Shown piece after piece: positions 13,075 to 26,200 of a DNA stretch of 64,000 nt. The stretch is from Conidiobolus incongruus B7586 (lineage: Eukaryota > Entomophthoromycota > Entomophthoromycetes > Entomophthorales > Conidiobolaceae): NCBI GenBank assembly GCA_000697335.1, contig JNEM01013221.1:35282-99281 (forward strand). Direction: 5' to 3'. The position numbers and the translations under genes are program-made. Within the stretch, counting starts at the first letter, position 1. Each line of letters opens with the position of its first letter. The notes beneath the pieces are model-generated. The model was not told the DNA's origin, did not search any database, and was given only the letters and a program-made list of their open reading frames with translations.

Positions 13075-15249
13075 CTAATCCTTGTTAAATACATTGCGAG
13101 TTAAAGATGATACAGTTTTCTGGAAGATGGCACCGTCTTCAGCGTGAGGATTGGCTAATGATGGTACCTCACAGACATAAATCTTACCATCAGAGGCACC
13201 AATAGCGACTTTAGAGCCTTCTTTATCCCATTTAAGTTTGTTCAAGCCTCGTGAAGTTAAATTAATTGTGGAGGCAGGAATTTCAAGATCATGATTTAAA
13301 TTCCATACACTAAAATTGCCACCAGCATCAACTGAGCCAAATGCAGCAGGATGTGAGGGGGACCATTGAGCATCGAGAACATAATCAGAGCCATGCTCAA
13401 ATGAAACGAGGGGTGCAATTTGAGTGGGTGTGGGAGAAGGACGGGTTAATGATTTAGCCTGCCACAATTTGATAGTCCAATCGAAAGAGGTGGTAAGGAA
13501 GAGATCCGAGAAATCAAGAGCTCCAACCTGTGGGTGGAAGTGCAGACTGGTAATTGGACCGCTATGACCAGTGTAAATATCATTAGGGTGGACACCAACC
13601 TTTATTCCTGCACGGTCGTAACGGTTGATTTGGTAAACTGCACCTTCCTCTGTACCTACCCAGAAGGTAGCGGTTTCATTGGTGGGGAAGTCGAGGGCAG
13701 TGATTCCAAGATCATCTGCACGTAAAGGGCTTGGATGTAGTAATTCAAGTACTTCTTGGGGCTGAGCTAATAAATCTAATTGCCAGGCACAGATCATACC
13801 ATCAGAACTTGCAGTGATGCAATTGTGGGCATTATGAGTTCCAATCATAGTTAAATTATAAACAGGATGAGTATGGCCAGTGGAATTTAGGGGACTCTTG
13901 AGCACTGGAAGGCGTTTGCTTCTAGTATCCCAGAGTAAAATCTGACCAGTGTAAGTTCCACCAACAATGTAGTTGGGATGGAAGGGAGAAAATTTAGCTG
14001 TTAAAACGTCACTTGGTGCATGGAATACAAATTCTGCTCTATCTGTGAGATGGGTATTCCATACACAAACAAGACCATCGGGATCATGGGTTGCAGACAA
14101 ATTCTTATTATAAGCACCTAAAAATAGTTCTGGGTATTTAATGGACCAATCAATATCCATCACTGATCTGTTTTTAGTGAGACGCTCATCAAAAAAGGTT
14201 TGCGTAAGTTTGATCGTTTCAACAGCTTCGTCTCTAATGGAAAACAAAAGTCAATGATATGATAAGGATTGGCTAAAATTATGAAATTACTTATTAAGGT
14301 CCTCAGTTTGAGTATAATCAACTAGATAATCGTAAGGTTGAGATAAAGCTCTTTCAACAACTTTTGATGAATTGTTAATAAATTCCAAGAATTCATCATT
14401 TGAGAGAATAGCTAAGCGCTCTTCTTCAGTCAATTCTAAATCAAAGTGATAAGGATAATTTCATCTACATTAATTTTATTTGAAGTACCCTTATTAATTT
14501 TCTCTTCTTCCAACTCTAAAGCTCTTGCCTCTTCTTCCAATTGAGCTTGTCTTAATTGCTCTTCCTTTTCTCTCTCCTCCTTAAGTCTACGTTGGACTTC
14601 TTCTTCATCAATAACGGGTTCATCGTACATACTAGAGGTAGTTTGAACCTCCTTGGAATAAAGGACTTTTTCCTATATATTTCAGCGTTAATTGTATGCT
14701 AATTGATGTTTCAATCAATTAAATAATACCTTAGGAGGCTGATCGAAAATCACAGTTTCTACCATTTCTAATTTGACAGGAGGTCTAGAAAACCTTTGAA
14801 GTTGAATTAATTTAAATATTAAGGGATTTACAAAGTAGAAAATTACTGAGGAGATTTGTCAAATGTAGGGGATAAAGTATTCAATGGAGTAGTATTGCCC
14901 CCTGTACCAGATAAGGAGCCTTGGTTAGATGAAAAGGAAATATCATCAGTATTTACACCGATAGATAAGCTGGAAGTAGAGTTGGTACGATCGCCAACGA
15001 GGGACGAAACGAGTTCGTCAATATTTTGTCTATGGCGACTGAAACTGAGATTTCCTGATAATCCTAATTCCTGAGCTGTAGCCTAATTAAATGCATGCTC
15101 AATTAAGTGGAATTTAATAAAATTTTTATCTGAATAATTACCTCATCACCAACCGATTGAGTCATAGTTTTCCTTCTTTCAGCTCTCTGTTTACGTAATT
15201 CCTGTAATTTTTGCCTTTTTGCATCGAGTTCAGCTCTTCTTTGTTCCAT
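13075..15249 (-). CDS. Cytoplasmic dynein intermediate chain
   Basis: Six exons: 15249-15142, 15082-14847, 14784-14730, 14672-14489, 14435-14291 and 14233-13075, giving 628 residues with consistent phase. The chain links the dynein motor to dynactin and cargo. The N-terminus (MEQRRAELDAKRQKLQELRK) is the basic coiled-coil that binds dynactin p150. It is followed by a Ser/Thr-rich linker, a glutamate-rich coiled-coil (EEEVQRRLKEEREKEEQLR) and a C-terminal WD40 propeller with DIDWSIKYPELFLGAYNK, DGLVCVWNTHL, TASSDGMICAWQLD and TTSFDWTIKLW. This is the DYNC1I/IC74 arrangement. In exon 3 the acceptor must be the TAG just before the PPVKLEMVE codons; an AG nine bases upstream would bring in a stop. 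Confidence 0.92.
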
Positions 15250-17496
15250 TTTGAAATAAATTTAATTACAATTAAAATATTAAATAAAAAATTTATATTT
15301 TTTAATATTTATTTTATAATTATTTAATTGCAGTATAAGTTTATATATGTTAAATAAAGAATATAATTTTTCAATTTTGACTTTTAAATTCAGAGTTTAT
15401 TTAATTGTAAATGTTAAATGATTTATCCCATAAATATGGTTCAAATTAATCTAATTGCATGTAATACTACTGAAAAATGAATTTACTAAATATATTATAT
15501 TAATTAGTAAACTAAATTATATCATAGTCAATATATTTATAATTATTTAAGAATTTTTCAAATTTACTAAATTAAATTGATGATTGAATAAAATTTGATT
15601 TAATCAGCTGATAAGACTGTGAATTATTAAGATTTAAAGATCAAATTCTTATAAAATCAAACATCAGCCCATTATAAAATATTTTTCAATTGAGTTAATT
15701 ATAATGAAATTAATTCCTCATATTCATTTCAGAACTTAAAATATAATTTGAAAGATTAATTGCAAAATAAGCAATTTATTATATATACTGATCTTATCGA
15801 TTTTACTGTTTTCTAATGTAGAATACATCTTTGTAATCAATTAAAGAAATATATTTCTAGTTTTGCATTCAATTTTACCAATTTTTTATTTTTCAAAATT
15901 GTTAAATAATGTTATTCACCAAATAAACATATTAATATAACTATAATTAAAAACTGAAGCTGAGTATAATGCTGTTCCCAGAATTTCCACTGGAACTGAA
16001 AACATCTATCAATATTTGATCAAGATGTAGATAAGCTATCCCTGGCAGCACAGAAACTTGGATTTTATTTTATAAATACCAATTGTGATATGCTTGATTT
16101 TCAATTTAATTGTATTTTTATTCTATCTAATTCAATTGCATTCCATTCAAATTTTAGTTTTGAATCATTGGTTTAATATATACATTTATTGAATACTCGC
16201 ACCATTAATAATACCTATTAATTTAATTTCATCATCATTGATTTAGTACAAATATACTATATTAAGCTTAACACACTTCACTTTTTTTATTAATTTTTAA
16301 ATTTATAGTCATTTTTGTTGTAAATATAAGGACTTAAAATCTAGATCAAAAAGTTAATTTGATTAATCTTAATCATTACTAACTTCCTTTGTTTATAAAT
16401 ATTAACAAGGTCCTACTACTATTACAGTTGGTGAATTCTATCTTTGTATTCTAATGTAAATGGGAATTAAGTGTCATGACAAAGCTTGTAAATTAAATAA
16501 ACTGAAAAGAGAATTTTTGTTCTTAACATACAAACTTTTACAACAGGCTGTTTTCTTTTTCGTTTGCTTATTGAATGGGGAAAACATTCAGGAAATTTAT
16601 TATCTTTGTAATACTTATAGCAAAATATAAAGTAAAAAGTATTAGAAGGAAATCTGCTATAAAAGCACAATATTATAAGAAAAGCAACTGGTAAAATCAA
16701 AAAGAAGTTTAAAAATTTGATAGATTTGGTTTATAAGAAACTTATTAAATTGATTGAACAACATCAAGTAGTTTTATTTCCTGAATTTAAGACTCAAAAA
16801 ATGATAAAAAACAAATAAATATAATGAAAGTAGAAGTATAGGAGTAATGTTAAAAGTAATCTCACTACAGATTTAGACAATACTTACTCAATAAAACAAA
16901 GGCATACCTTTGATACAAGCTAATCATTTGCAACAAATATCACACAGATAAAATATATGGTAATTGTGGATATTTACATATGTAACTTAGATAAGACTTT
17001 CAAATATCTTCAATGTCATGTAAAAATGGATCAAGACATCAATATTGATACAAATATACTCTTTTACTATTTCACAGTTAATCAAGCTAGTCTTCCAGAA
17101 TTAATGCTGGGATTTACCCCATTGGAGGTTCTGGACTGCGTGCAAGACTTAGATAAGGTTGATCAACTTTGGACAAGTTTAGTTGTATATATTAGATTAA
17201 CTAATGAATTTAATTAATATAGTTATTATTAATTTGATAGAAAAATTTATACTCGAGAATTATCAATTATACAATATATTCAAAAAAATGATAAATTATA
17301 TAAAGTTATTTTTATGGTCATGAAAAATTATTCAATAAATCATAGTAAGCAATTAAATATAAAAATTGAAAATATAATTAATAAAAGACTTATTGATTAT
17401 ATATATATTGATTTTTACTTATTAGCTGTAGATTAAATAATTAAAATATGTAAAATAAAAATGAATAATTATATTCAATCCTATGAAATTGGGTTT
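15250..17496. other. 2.2-kb intergenic region; two weak open frames and one hairpin-rich island
   Basis: AT-rich DNA upstream of the dynein gene and downstream of MVD1. It holds a GC-richer, hairpin-rich patch near 15960-16065 (separate entry). Two open frames, 16700-16467 (-) and 16957-17217 (+), have no recognisable domain and are not called genes here. The plus-strand frame covers a GC-richer stretch at 17090-17180, which may hint at a decayed or spliced gene. Confidence 0.5.
15960..16065 (+). ncRNA. Candidate structured RNA (multi-hairpin island)
   Basis: A GC-richer patch in AT-rich DNA with nested pairing. TGCT at 15970-15973 can pair with AGCA at 16047-16050 and enclose two hairpins. 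Hairpin one is GTTCC 15974-15978 with GGAAC 15992-15996. Hairpin two is ACATCT-ATCAA 16002-16012 with TTGAT 16016-16020 and AGATGT 16023-16028. An AGATAA follows, then a small GCT-AGC hairpin and an ACA, loosely like the H and ACA boxes of H/ACA snoRNAs, but the second hairpin is too short for that class. Strand and identity are uncertain. Confidence 0.25.
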
Positions 17497-18732
17497 CTAA
17501 TTCAAAGGTAAACCGTCTTGACCAAGTAAAGTCATGGATGCATCGGCAACGCGAGGTCCATCGCCTAATTTAGTATGAAGAATACTCTTAATGGAATCAG
17601 CAGGAAATGGGTCAATGATCTTGGAAATAGATTCAGGAATTTGATCAGCGCTGGAGGTAGACCATTCTTGAGAGTTGTTGAATAATTGATAAGGATCCTT
17701 GAAATAAGTTTCGGGGATGGAACCAGGGAAGAAGTAAGCAATAATGGGGATGATTTCCTTGATAGCATCACGGGGAGCATAAAGGACAGCATTTGGTCCA
17801 GCATCGTAAGTGTAGGCAACACGAACTCCCTTAGGGCCTTTGTTGAATTCAGTAACCAAGCGGACAATGGCTCTGGAAACATCATTCATGTAAGAGATAG
17901 GAGGATAAGTGTCAAGACAGACAGCGTGGAATTGGTTACTATCTTGCATGGTCAATAGAGCGAAAGTTTCAAAATCACGATCCAAAATAGCCTTCTTCAT
18001 TTGCTCCATTCTTTCGGGGACAACATTTTTGATACGATATTGGAGTAAGGGAGATGTCTTGACGGTAGTTTGCATGCCAACAGTACTACTGGTGGCTTTC
18101 TTGGCATCGCTGACGACCAAGATCAAAGCCTCAATTTCGGGCCAGTGAGTCTCAGGAGCAATTTGGACAGCTCTGCTGTCTGATCCATCTTCCTTTTCAC
18201 CCATTTCCCAAGCGACAAATCCTCCAAATAAGGAACGACAGGCAGAACCCGAGCCAACTCTAGCAATCTTGGACATCTCTTCCAGAGAAATGGGAAGTTC
18301 GAACAACTTGCATAAAGTAAATACAAAACAAGCGTATCCAGATGCGGAAGAAGCGAGACCAGCAGCGGTAGGGAAGTTGTTGACGGAGCAGGCGTGGATA
18401 TTCAAAGTGGATAACTTTTCAGCATCAGGATTGTTGTCTTCGAATTCTTTTCTCAACTTACGAGTCTCATTCAAGCAGTTTTGGAGTCTCTTGCTATTTG
18501 CAACATCTTCTTCTTTACCGTTGAGCCAAAGTCTATCTTGGGTGAATTCAGAGCTGACAGCAATGGTAGTTCTAGTCTGTAATTGATCTTGAGAGAGAGT
18601 ACCAGAGAGTGATGAGTTGGTAGGCAAAATCAATTTTTCGTCTCTCTTTCCCCAGTATTTAATCACAGCAATGTTAACGGGAGCTGTACAAGTGATCTCT
18701 TTTTTAATAATATTAGAATTATTTAAGCTCAT
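17497..18732 (-). CDS. MVD1: Diphosphomevalonate decarboxylase
   Basis: Intronless frame of 411 residues. It performs the ATP-dependent decarboxylation of mevalonate 5-diphosphate to isopentenyl diphosphate, the final mevalonate-pathway step before sterols and other isoprenoids. Family signatures are complete: TAPVNIAVIKYWGKRDEKLI at the N-terminus, LPTNSSLSGTL, the GHMP-kinase ATP loop FPTAAGLASSASG, then GSGSACRSLFGGFVAWEMG, and the C-terminal TYDAGPNAVL. The GHMP fold and length fit fungal Erg19/Mvd1 (about 395-410). The start is the first in-frame ATG, followed closely by the conserved core. Codons are notably GC-richer than the flanks, suggesting good expression. Confidence 0.96.
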   Translation of the reverse strand: MSLNNSNIIKKEITCTAPVNIAVIKYWGKRDEKLILPTNSSLSGTLSQDQLQTRTTIAVSSEFTQDRLWLNGKEEDVANSKRLQNCLNETRKLRKEFEDNNPDAEKLSTLNIHACSVNNFPTAAGLASSASGYACFVFTLCKLFELPISLEEMSKIARVGSGSACRSLFGGFVAWEMGEKEDGSDSRAVQIAPETHWPEIEALILVVSDAKKATSSTVGMQTTVKTSPLLQYRIKNVVPERMEQMKKAILDRDFETFALLTMQDSNQFHAVCLDTYPPISYMNDVSRAIVRLVTEFNKGPKGVRVAYTYDAGPNAVLYAPRDAIKEIIPIIAYFFPGSIPETYFKDPYQLFNNSQEWSTSSADQIPESISKIIDPFPADSIKSILHTKLGDGPRVADASMTLLGQDGLPLN

Positions 18733-20477
18733 GATTTTTCAATTAACTAATAAATCAATTCAGATCACTTGGTTCCAATGGTATTTATATTAATTCATTA
18801 TTTACCATCAATTGTGGCACATTGAATATTTGATGTGTATTTGATTATTTTTTTTTTACAAAATCATTTAATCAAAATAATATTCGTCACAACATTTAAA
18901 ATATATTCATTAATATATATCATAATTAGTGAGCTATTGGTATATATTATGTTTATAGTTTGTATTTATATTTTATTCTAGTTTTTCACTAATGCTATCA
19001 TTGTTAATAATACTTATGAAAATTATCAATTATTATGATTTCAAATTGATGATTCCATATTTAATAGATACAATATGATAAATCTTTATGAATCATATCA
19101 TACCATTTTAAATATTTTACACTTCATTATTATACCTTAGTAATGATTTTGTACTATAACTTTGATAAAGCACAAAATATGTATCAAAATATTAATTTTT
19201 TTAACAATAGTTTGAATTTGTTCTTATTAAATCTATATTATAATAAATTTTATGTGAATATAAATATTTTATTTAGATCATATTATAATCAATGAAATTA
19301 TCACCTTTACTATGAACATACCGATTGAATCATTTGATTTATATTATACAGATTACATTTTTTAAATTTCCAATACATCTTTAATATCATATTAATTAAT
19401 TTGTTAATATATTCATTTTACTAGGACAATATAAAAGGTACAATTATATTAGAATTGATTTTCTTGTAATTTATTCTTTAAATTATGAGGTATATTATTG
19501 AAAAGTTATTTGAGAAATGTTAAATTTGCTGGATCAAAAATTATGGTTTATATGGTCTTATTTAAAATAGGATTCTTGCATTAGATATTTTTGTTGTTTA
19601 CTGCTATAATATCATATTGTAATCTTAATAGATTGATATTCTTGTCTTAACATATTGAAAAAAATATAGAATTTGAACTAATTTTTTTCTCATCTCTAAA
19701 ATCGAAAACCGAAATTTGAGGATTAATGCGATTTCCATTACAAAATAGGAAGGTAATTGATAAAAGTTAATTCCGTGATTATTATCAAATATTTTTTGAG
19801 TTAGTAATTGTAAATATTAGGTATTTTAATAAAATATCAAGGGTTTTATTAGCAATCCAAAAGAGTACATAACATTAAATTGATTTAATGAGAAGATTCA
19901 AATTATAGTTTTCTATAATGATCACTACAAATAATCAGAATAGTTATTAAATAAAAAGCGTGACTGTAAAATTTATTGAATATTAAAATACAACTTAGTA
20001 TAAATGCAAAATTCTATAAACTAATATTAATAATTTTAAAAATTTTTCGAAAATTTCAAAAATGAAATTATTATTGGATTTTTTATATAATAAATGAGTT
20101 TTTATATATTGTGAAATTACCAAAATATAATAATTTTTATTGAAAAAAAATTATGTTTTATCGATTATGAAAAAATAGGAATATTTAATTTGAATCTACT
20201 CTGTTGATGAATAGATATATCGATACACGGAGATTTAATCCAATATAAAAATATTATTTATATATTTTCATATTTCAGTAACTTAGTAATATAGCTTATG
20301 AATTATTCATTGTTATAATCATTCAAAATCTTATCCACATTATTAAAAATCAATTTAATTTATCCCATAAAAATAAATCTCATAAACTAGTTTATAAAGA
20401 TAAGGTAGTAATAAAATTTTAAAACATTTAATAATTGTATATTTTTAAGATATTAATAATTTAAATAATAATTGAAA
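18733..20477. other. Divergent 1.7-kb intergenic region
   Basis: Lies between the divergent MVD1 and DRS1 starts. AT-rich throughout, with homopolymer tracts near 18850 and 19195, and no open frame or motif that I can support. Confidence 0.6.
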
Positions 20478-22606
20478 ATGGTTTTGGATTTTGTTATGAC
20501 AATTGATGACGATGCCCCTATCCCCGAGGAAGAGGAAATTATTGAAGAGGAAGAAGTAAATAAAATTATTAATTATTTTTCAGGGAATTAATTATAATTG
20601 AATAGGTTAAACAAGTTAAAAACAAAAAGCAGAATAAGAATAAGAAGGACAAAAATGGAACAAAAGAAACTCAAGATAAAAAGAGAGAGGAACCCGAAGA
20701 GGGGTTTGCCGAAGAATTCACTTTTGATATTCAGGACGATAGTCTTACCAAATCATTTCATATTTTAGAATTTGACGAAGCTAAAAATGATTTGAAATCT
20801 AGAAAAGTATGCTTAACATTATATATTTTTATAATTCAAAATTAACTGAGCGATTTTAGAGTAATAACACTTCCATTGATGACAAAATTCAACTTCGCTT
20901 AGCTCAGAAAAAGATCAAGAGTAGAAAATCAGGAACTGAATCTGAAGATAAAGACGATGAGGATCAAGAGTCTGAAGAAAATGAAGAAGAATCCGATTCC
21001 AATGAATCAGGTGATTCAGACGAAGATGACAAAAATAATGATATTGAAGAAAGCTCTGATGATGATTCTGAAGAAGAAACAGAAGAGCAAATCAAGGTAT
21101 TTGCTTTCACACACTTGTAATCAACATTTATTTAACCTGTTCAATAATAGAGGAAGAAAGAATTTTTTTCAGAAGAAACATTCGATGAAGAAGTTGCTGA
21201 AACTTTTGCCACAATGAACTTGTCAAGACCTATTATGAAGGGTATCAGTCAATTGGGATTCGTTTCACCTACCCCTATTCAAGCTAAGTCCATTCCAATG
21301 GCTTTGATGGGTAAAGATATTTGTGGCGGTGCCGTCACTGGTTCTGGTAAAACTGCTGCCTTCACTATTCCTATCCTCGAAAGGCTTTTATATCGTCCTC
21401 GCAACGCTCCCGTTACCAGAGTATTAATCTTGTGCCCTACTCGTGAATTGGCCATCCAATGTCACAATGTTGCTACCAAGTTGGCTGCTTTCACCGATAT
21501 TACTTTCTGCTTAGCAGTTGGTGGTTTATCATTGAAAGCTCAACAAGCTGCTCTAAAGAAAAAGCCTGACGTAGTAATTGCTACCCCAGGTAGATTGATT
21601 GATCACATTCACAATGCTAACGCTTTTTCACTCGATCAAATTGAAATTCTCGTTATGGATGAAGCTGATCGAATGCTAGAAGATGGTTTTGCCGATGAAT
21701 TAAATGAAATCGTCAAATCTTGCCCCAAGAGCCGTCAAACAATGCTCTTCTCTGCCACCATGACTGACAACGTTGATCAATTGATCCGTATGTCATTGAA
21801 CCGTCCAGTCCGCTTAATGGTTGATCCTGGAAAATCCACTGCCAAGCGTTTGATACAAGAATTCATCCGTATTCGTGCCCATCGCGAAGATGACAGAGCC
21901 GCTATTTTAGTAGCCCTCTGTACCAAAACCTTCAAGCGCAATACCATTATCTTCTTCAGAAGTAAGGCTGCTGCTCACCAGATGAAGATTGTATTTGGTC
22001 TCTTGGGGCTTTCTGCTGCTGAACTTCACGGTAATTTGACCCAAGAACAGAGAATGACTGCTTTGGAAGAGTTCAGAGATGATAAGGTTGCATTCTTACT
22101 TGCTACCGATATTGCTGCTAGAGGTTTAGATATTAAGGGTATCAATACCGTTATCAATTACAATATGCCCACTCAATTTGCTCAATACTTGCATCGTATT
22201 GGTCGTACGGCGCGTGCTGGACGTGCTGGTAGAGCTGTTACATTAGTAGGTGAAGGTGATCGCAAAATTTTGAAAATGGCTATGAAATACAGCTCCAAAG
22301 ACAAGATTAAGCAAAGAGTGGTCGATCCTCAACTCATCGAAAAATATAATACTAAGGTCCAATCTCTTCAAGCTGAAATTAAGGATATTTTGGAAGAAGA
22401 GAAGACTGAGAAGGAGGTGAGTCATTTATTAATATTGTATTGTAATCTTATTTACTAATCATGTTATATAGTTGAGAGTTGCTGAAATGCAAGTCAATAG
22501 AACCAATAATTTATTAGTTCACAAAGAAGAGATCATGTCACGACCAGCTCGTCAGTGGTTTCAAGATAAAAAGAAAAAGAAATCAAAGAAATCCACTCAA
22601 GAATAG
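20478..22606 (+). CDS. DRS1: DEAD-box RNA helicase Drs1 (DDX27), 60S assembly
   Basis: Five exons: 20478-20555, 20606-20806, 20860-21096, 21151-22416 and 22472-22606, giving 638 residues. Drs1 is a nucleolar ATP-dependent RNA helicase needed for 27S pre-rRNA processing. The first ~190 residues are a low-complexity acidic and lysine-rich region ([17 protein letters not shown]). The helicase core follows: Q motif FVSPTPIQ, Walker A TGSGKT at about 235-240, PTRELA, TPGRL, DEAD at about 342-345, SAT at about 373-375, and [11 protein letters not shown] in motif VI. The C-terminus is lysine-rich ([12 protein letters not shown]). [15 protein letters not shown] before the core is typical of Drs1/DDX27. 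Confidence 0.94.
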
Positions 22607-23223
22607 ATAAGACGTTCAAATACTAACATAAATGATATAGACTGTGACATAGAATATATTCCTTAATAAATACGATTCTTTAGAATGTTTTTCATCACAT
22701 ATTTATATTATATATTGTTAACAGTCTGTTAACAACTACATATTTAGAGTTTTATTTTCAACTTTGTTGTCAAAATAAACATTTAAATTATGAAGTTAAA
22801 CTGGTTTGTGGTTGATGTAGTTATATTCAAGCTCAATTTGGATATATTGGTTAGATATATATTAATATTCTTTGCCAAGTATATCAATAAAATAGAATTA
22901 TTATTACAAATTAATTTTATCTCTTCATAACAATATCTTTTAAACTCACTTAAATTACAAAGTATTTATTTTGTGAATAATTGATTAAAATTATATAATA
23001 TAGAAAATGAACAGTGTATTATCTTAATTAATTTGCAAAGATTTTGTGTATTCACTATTATGAATAATTTATATAAATTAATTACAAATAAAGCACTTAA
23101 ATGATAGCAGCTGTATTAAGATTATTGTTTAAGTATAATAATCTATTATGTCTAAATTTTAACATATACTATGAACGTTTATTTACTTTAATGAATAAAA
23201 ATTATAAGAATACAATGAATTAT
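22607..23223. other. Convergent intergenic region
   Basis: Separates the stops of DRS1 and the leucine fusion gene (tail to tail). AT-rich, no gene or clear element seen. Confidence 0.6.
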
Positions 23224-26200
23224 CTACCATTTAAGAGATTCAATATCTTCGGCACTAGCACAGTTCTTCCTGTTTGAAGAAGTCAATGGCTGAGTCAAAG
23301 TGGATTTAACATTTTCAAATTGAGAGATGTCGTTGGACATAGCAGCACGGAACAATTTAGATCCATATTTGGCATACATTTCAGAAACACCACCACCAGC
23401 CATCAATCTTTCTTCCATCTTACTCAATTGGAAGGGAAACTGCTCGCCATTGCATTTGATGATGCGATTAGGTACATCAATTTCAACTTCAGCACCTTCT
23501 TGAGCCAATTCGTAGAATCTTTCATCAGCAAGAGTAATGCCCAAGAGAGACATGTTGGGCTGATTACGAGAGTAAATAAAGGCAAATGACTTGGCAATTA
23601 CAGCCTTGACACCGGCACCCTTGAGAGCACGAGGAGCTTCTTCACGAGAGGAACCAGAGCCAAAACCGATGCCACCGACCACAATGTCGAAACCGGCCTT
23701 GACCTTTTCAAAGAATTCGGGACGGTAGTATTGGAATGAGTGGGTACCAAGATCTTCATCGGATGTACCAGGCATAAATTGAGCTGGAATGATAGCATCG
23801 GTATCAATGTTGTCTTCAAATCTTTGAACCTTTCCTGAAATAACTGGAATTCCAAAGGATTCACCAGAGCCTTCAGCAGCTGAACTTTGACCTTGGGAGG
23901 CACCAGTTGGAGTAGAGTCAGCGTAGAGTGGATTGGGTTCAGAAATTTGGACGGGTTGGTTCTTGTCGAGCCATTGATCAAGCATCTCGGCATAACGTTG
24001 ACGATCAATACCTTCCAAGAGTTCTCTGGGGTCGCGAATCTTCATATCGAAACTACTGGCGGCGACGGTAGCAGCACTGGCCAAATTACCAATACTACCC
24101 TTACCCATTCTGTTTCTAAAGTTCCTGTTTTGGGAGCTGAGCCATACTTCACCTTCTTCGGCCTTATCAGCAGCTACAGCAATACAGTATGAGCAGCCAG
24201 GAGCACCAATTTCGAAACCGCATTGTTCATAAACGTCAAGCAAGCCCAATTTTCTCAATTTGGCAACGATGGGAACAGATCCGGGTGTGACCTTACGCTT
24301 GCCACCAACAACAGGTACCCAGCCCTTCTTGAGACCTTGTTCCAAGACAAGACCAGCAAGGATAAGATCTTCTTCAGCAGTGGTACAAGCACCAATGAAA
24401 CATCCATCGAGTTCTTTGCCTTCAACTTCTTTGACGGAAACGACATTGTCAGGAGAAGGATAGATGGCAACCAAAGAATCAACCTTGGACAAATCGATGG
24501 TATAAGATTCAGCATACTCAGCATCTTCATCAGCCTTGAAATAAAGAGATGAATTCTTATGCTGAGGAACCTTACGCTTCTGAATGAAAGTTTGAGTAAT
24601 TTCATCAGCTTCGAAAACACCAGCAATACCACCAAATTCGGTGGTCATGTTGGCAATGGCAAATCTAGCATCACAACTGAGGTGCTTGAGGCCAGGACCA
24701 GTAAATTCAACAGCTCTTTCGAAGGCAACAGTGTTACGCTTCAATTCACCCATGACATACAAGATAGTATCCTTACCACCAATACCGAAAGGAGGTTCAT
24801 TAATAAATCGGATGTTAAGAACTTCGGGAACTTTGAACCAAGTTTCACCCGTGACCAAAGGCATAAGAACATCAGCAGCACCCAAACCAACAGCAAATGC
24901 ACCGACAGCACCGGCGGAGCAACTGTGAGAATCAGCGCCGACAATGACCATACCGGGCTGAGCTCTTTGGCGGTAGAATTCAGTGTGAAGAATAGTTTGA
25001 TTAGGGCCATAGAAATCGGTCAAGTTGGCTTCTTTAGCAAACTTTTCAGAAGCAGCAATCAACTCTTTAGGTTTAGGAAGGTGATTGATCTTGGGATCCA
25101 CGGTATGATCGATAGCAAGCCAGAATCTATCATTTCTATGAATTCCGGGACGGCCCATCTGTTCGTATGTCTTTTCCATACCTTTCCATGTAAGTTCGGA
25201 GGCCAAAGTCCAATCAACGCGTACACAAATCATATCACCAGGTTTGATATTACCAGGTTCTTCGAGTCCAATGGCAGCATGGCAGAGAATTTTTTCACAA
25301 ATAGTCATACCTCTTCTGCCAGGAGGACGCTGGAGAAGAAGCTGCTGACCAACACGTGGACCAGGAGACCTGGATCCAGATCTTCGTTTAATTGAATTTT
25401 GAAGGGCTTTGACAATTTGATCTCCAATCTCGGCAGTTGAAGCTTGACCGCCCAAGTCTTTCGTCCTGAGCTCAAGACCTCCTGAGCTCTTTTCATCTAA
25501 GACTTTACGTACTGCATCTTCAACCAATTTGGCTTCACTGTGAAGTCCTAAAGAGTATTTGAGGAGCATTGCAGCGCTGAGAATGGTACCAATAGGATTG
25601 GCAATACCTTGACCAGCAATATCGGGAGCAGATCCATGGATAGGCTCATAGAGACCAAAGCAAGGATTTGCACCATCTGGCAAACCGTTGAGAGAAGCCG
25701 AGGGAAGGAGACCCAAACTTCCAGGAATTACACTTGATTCATCACTCAAGATATCACCAAACATGTTTTCAGTAAGGACGATACCATTCAACTTAGTGGG
25801 ACGTTGAACCATTAACATAGAAGCAGAGTCAACCAAGTGGTGATCAAGAGGTACTTGAGGGAATTCTTTCTCAAATACTTCAGTAACAACACGACGCCAT
25901 AGACGGGAAGTGGCAAGGACATTAGCCTTATCAATGGAGTGAACAGCAAGGGGAGGGTTATGTTGAGAAGCCATCGTGCCTGCAAGGCGAGCTATTCTTT
26001 GTACTTCGGAAACCTTATAGGGCATTGTGTCATAAGCTAAATAAATAATTAGATTTTAACTAAAGTAAACTCACAATATAAATTACCTAGACCATCAGCA
26101 TCTTCTTCTTGTCTCTCGCCAAAGTAAACACCCCCAACGAGTTCTCTTATGACGATGAATTCAGTACCTTGGACCACTTCAGATTTTAGAGGGCTATTAT

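Noticed and set aside
16467-16700. 77-codon minus-strand frame, hydrophobic then basic
   Set aside because: Composition fits translated AT-rich DNA and no family resemblance was found.
16957-17217. 86-codon plus-strand frame with a GC-richer second half
   Set aside because: No domain, no neighbours in splice-compatible frames, first half is AT-rich filler. Kept only as a remark in the intergenic entry.
24559-25395. A 278-codon open frame antisense to the leucine fusion gene
   Set aside because: It is fully inside and opposite a strongly conserved coding exon. Long antisense frames are common in GC-richer, codon-biased genes, and its translation shows no domain.
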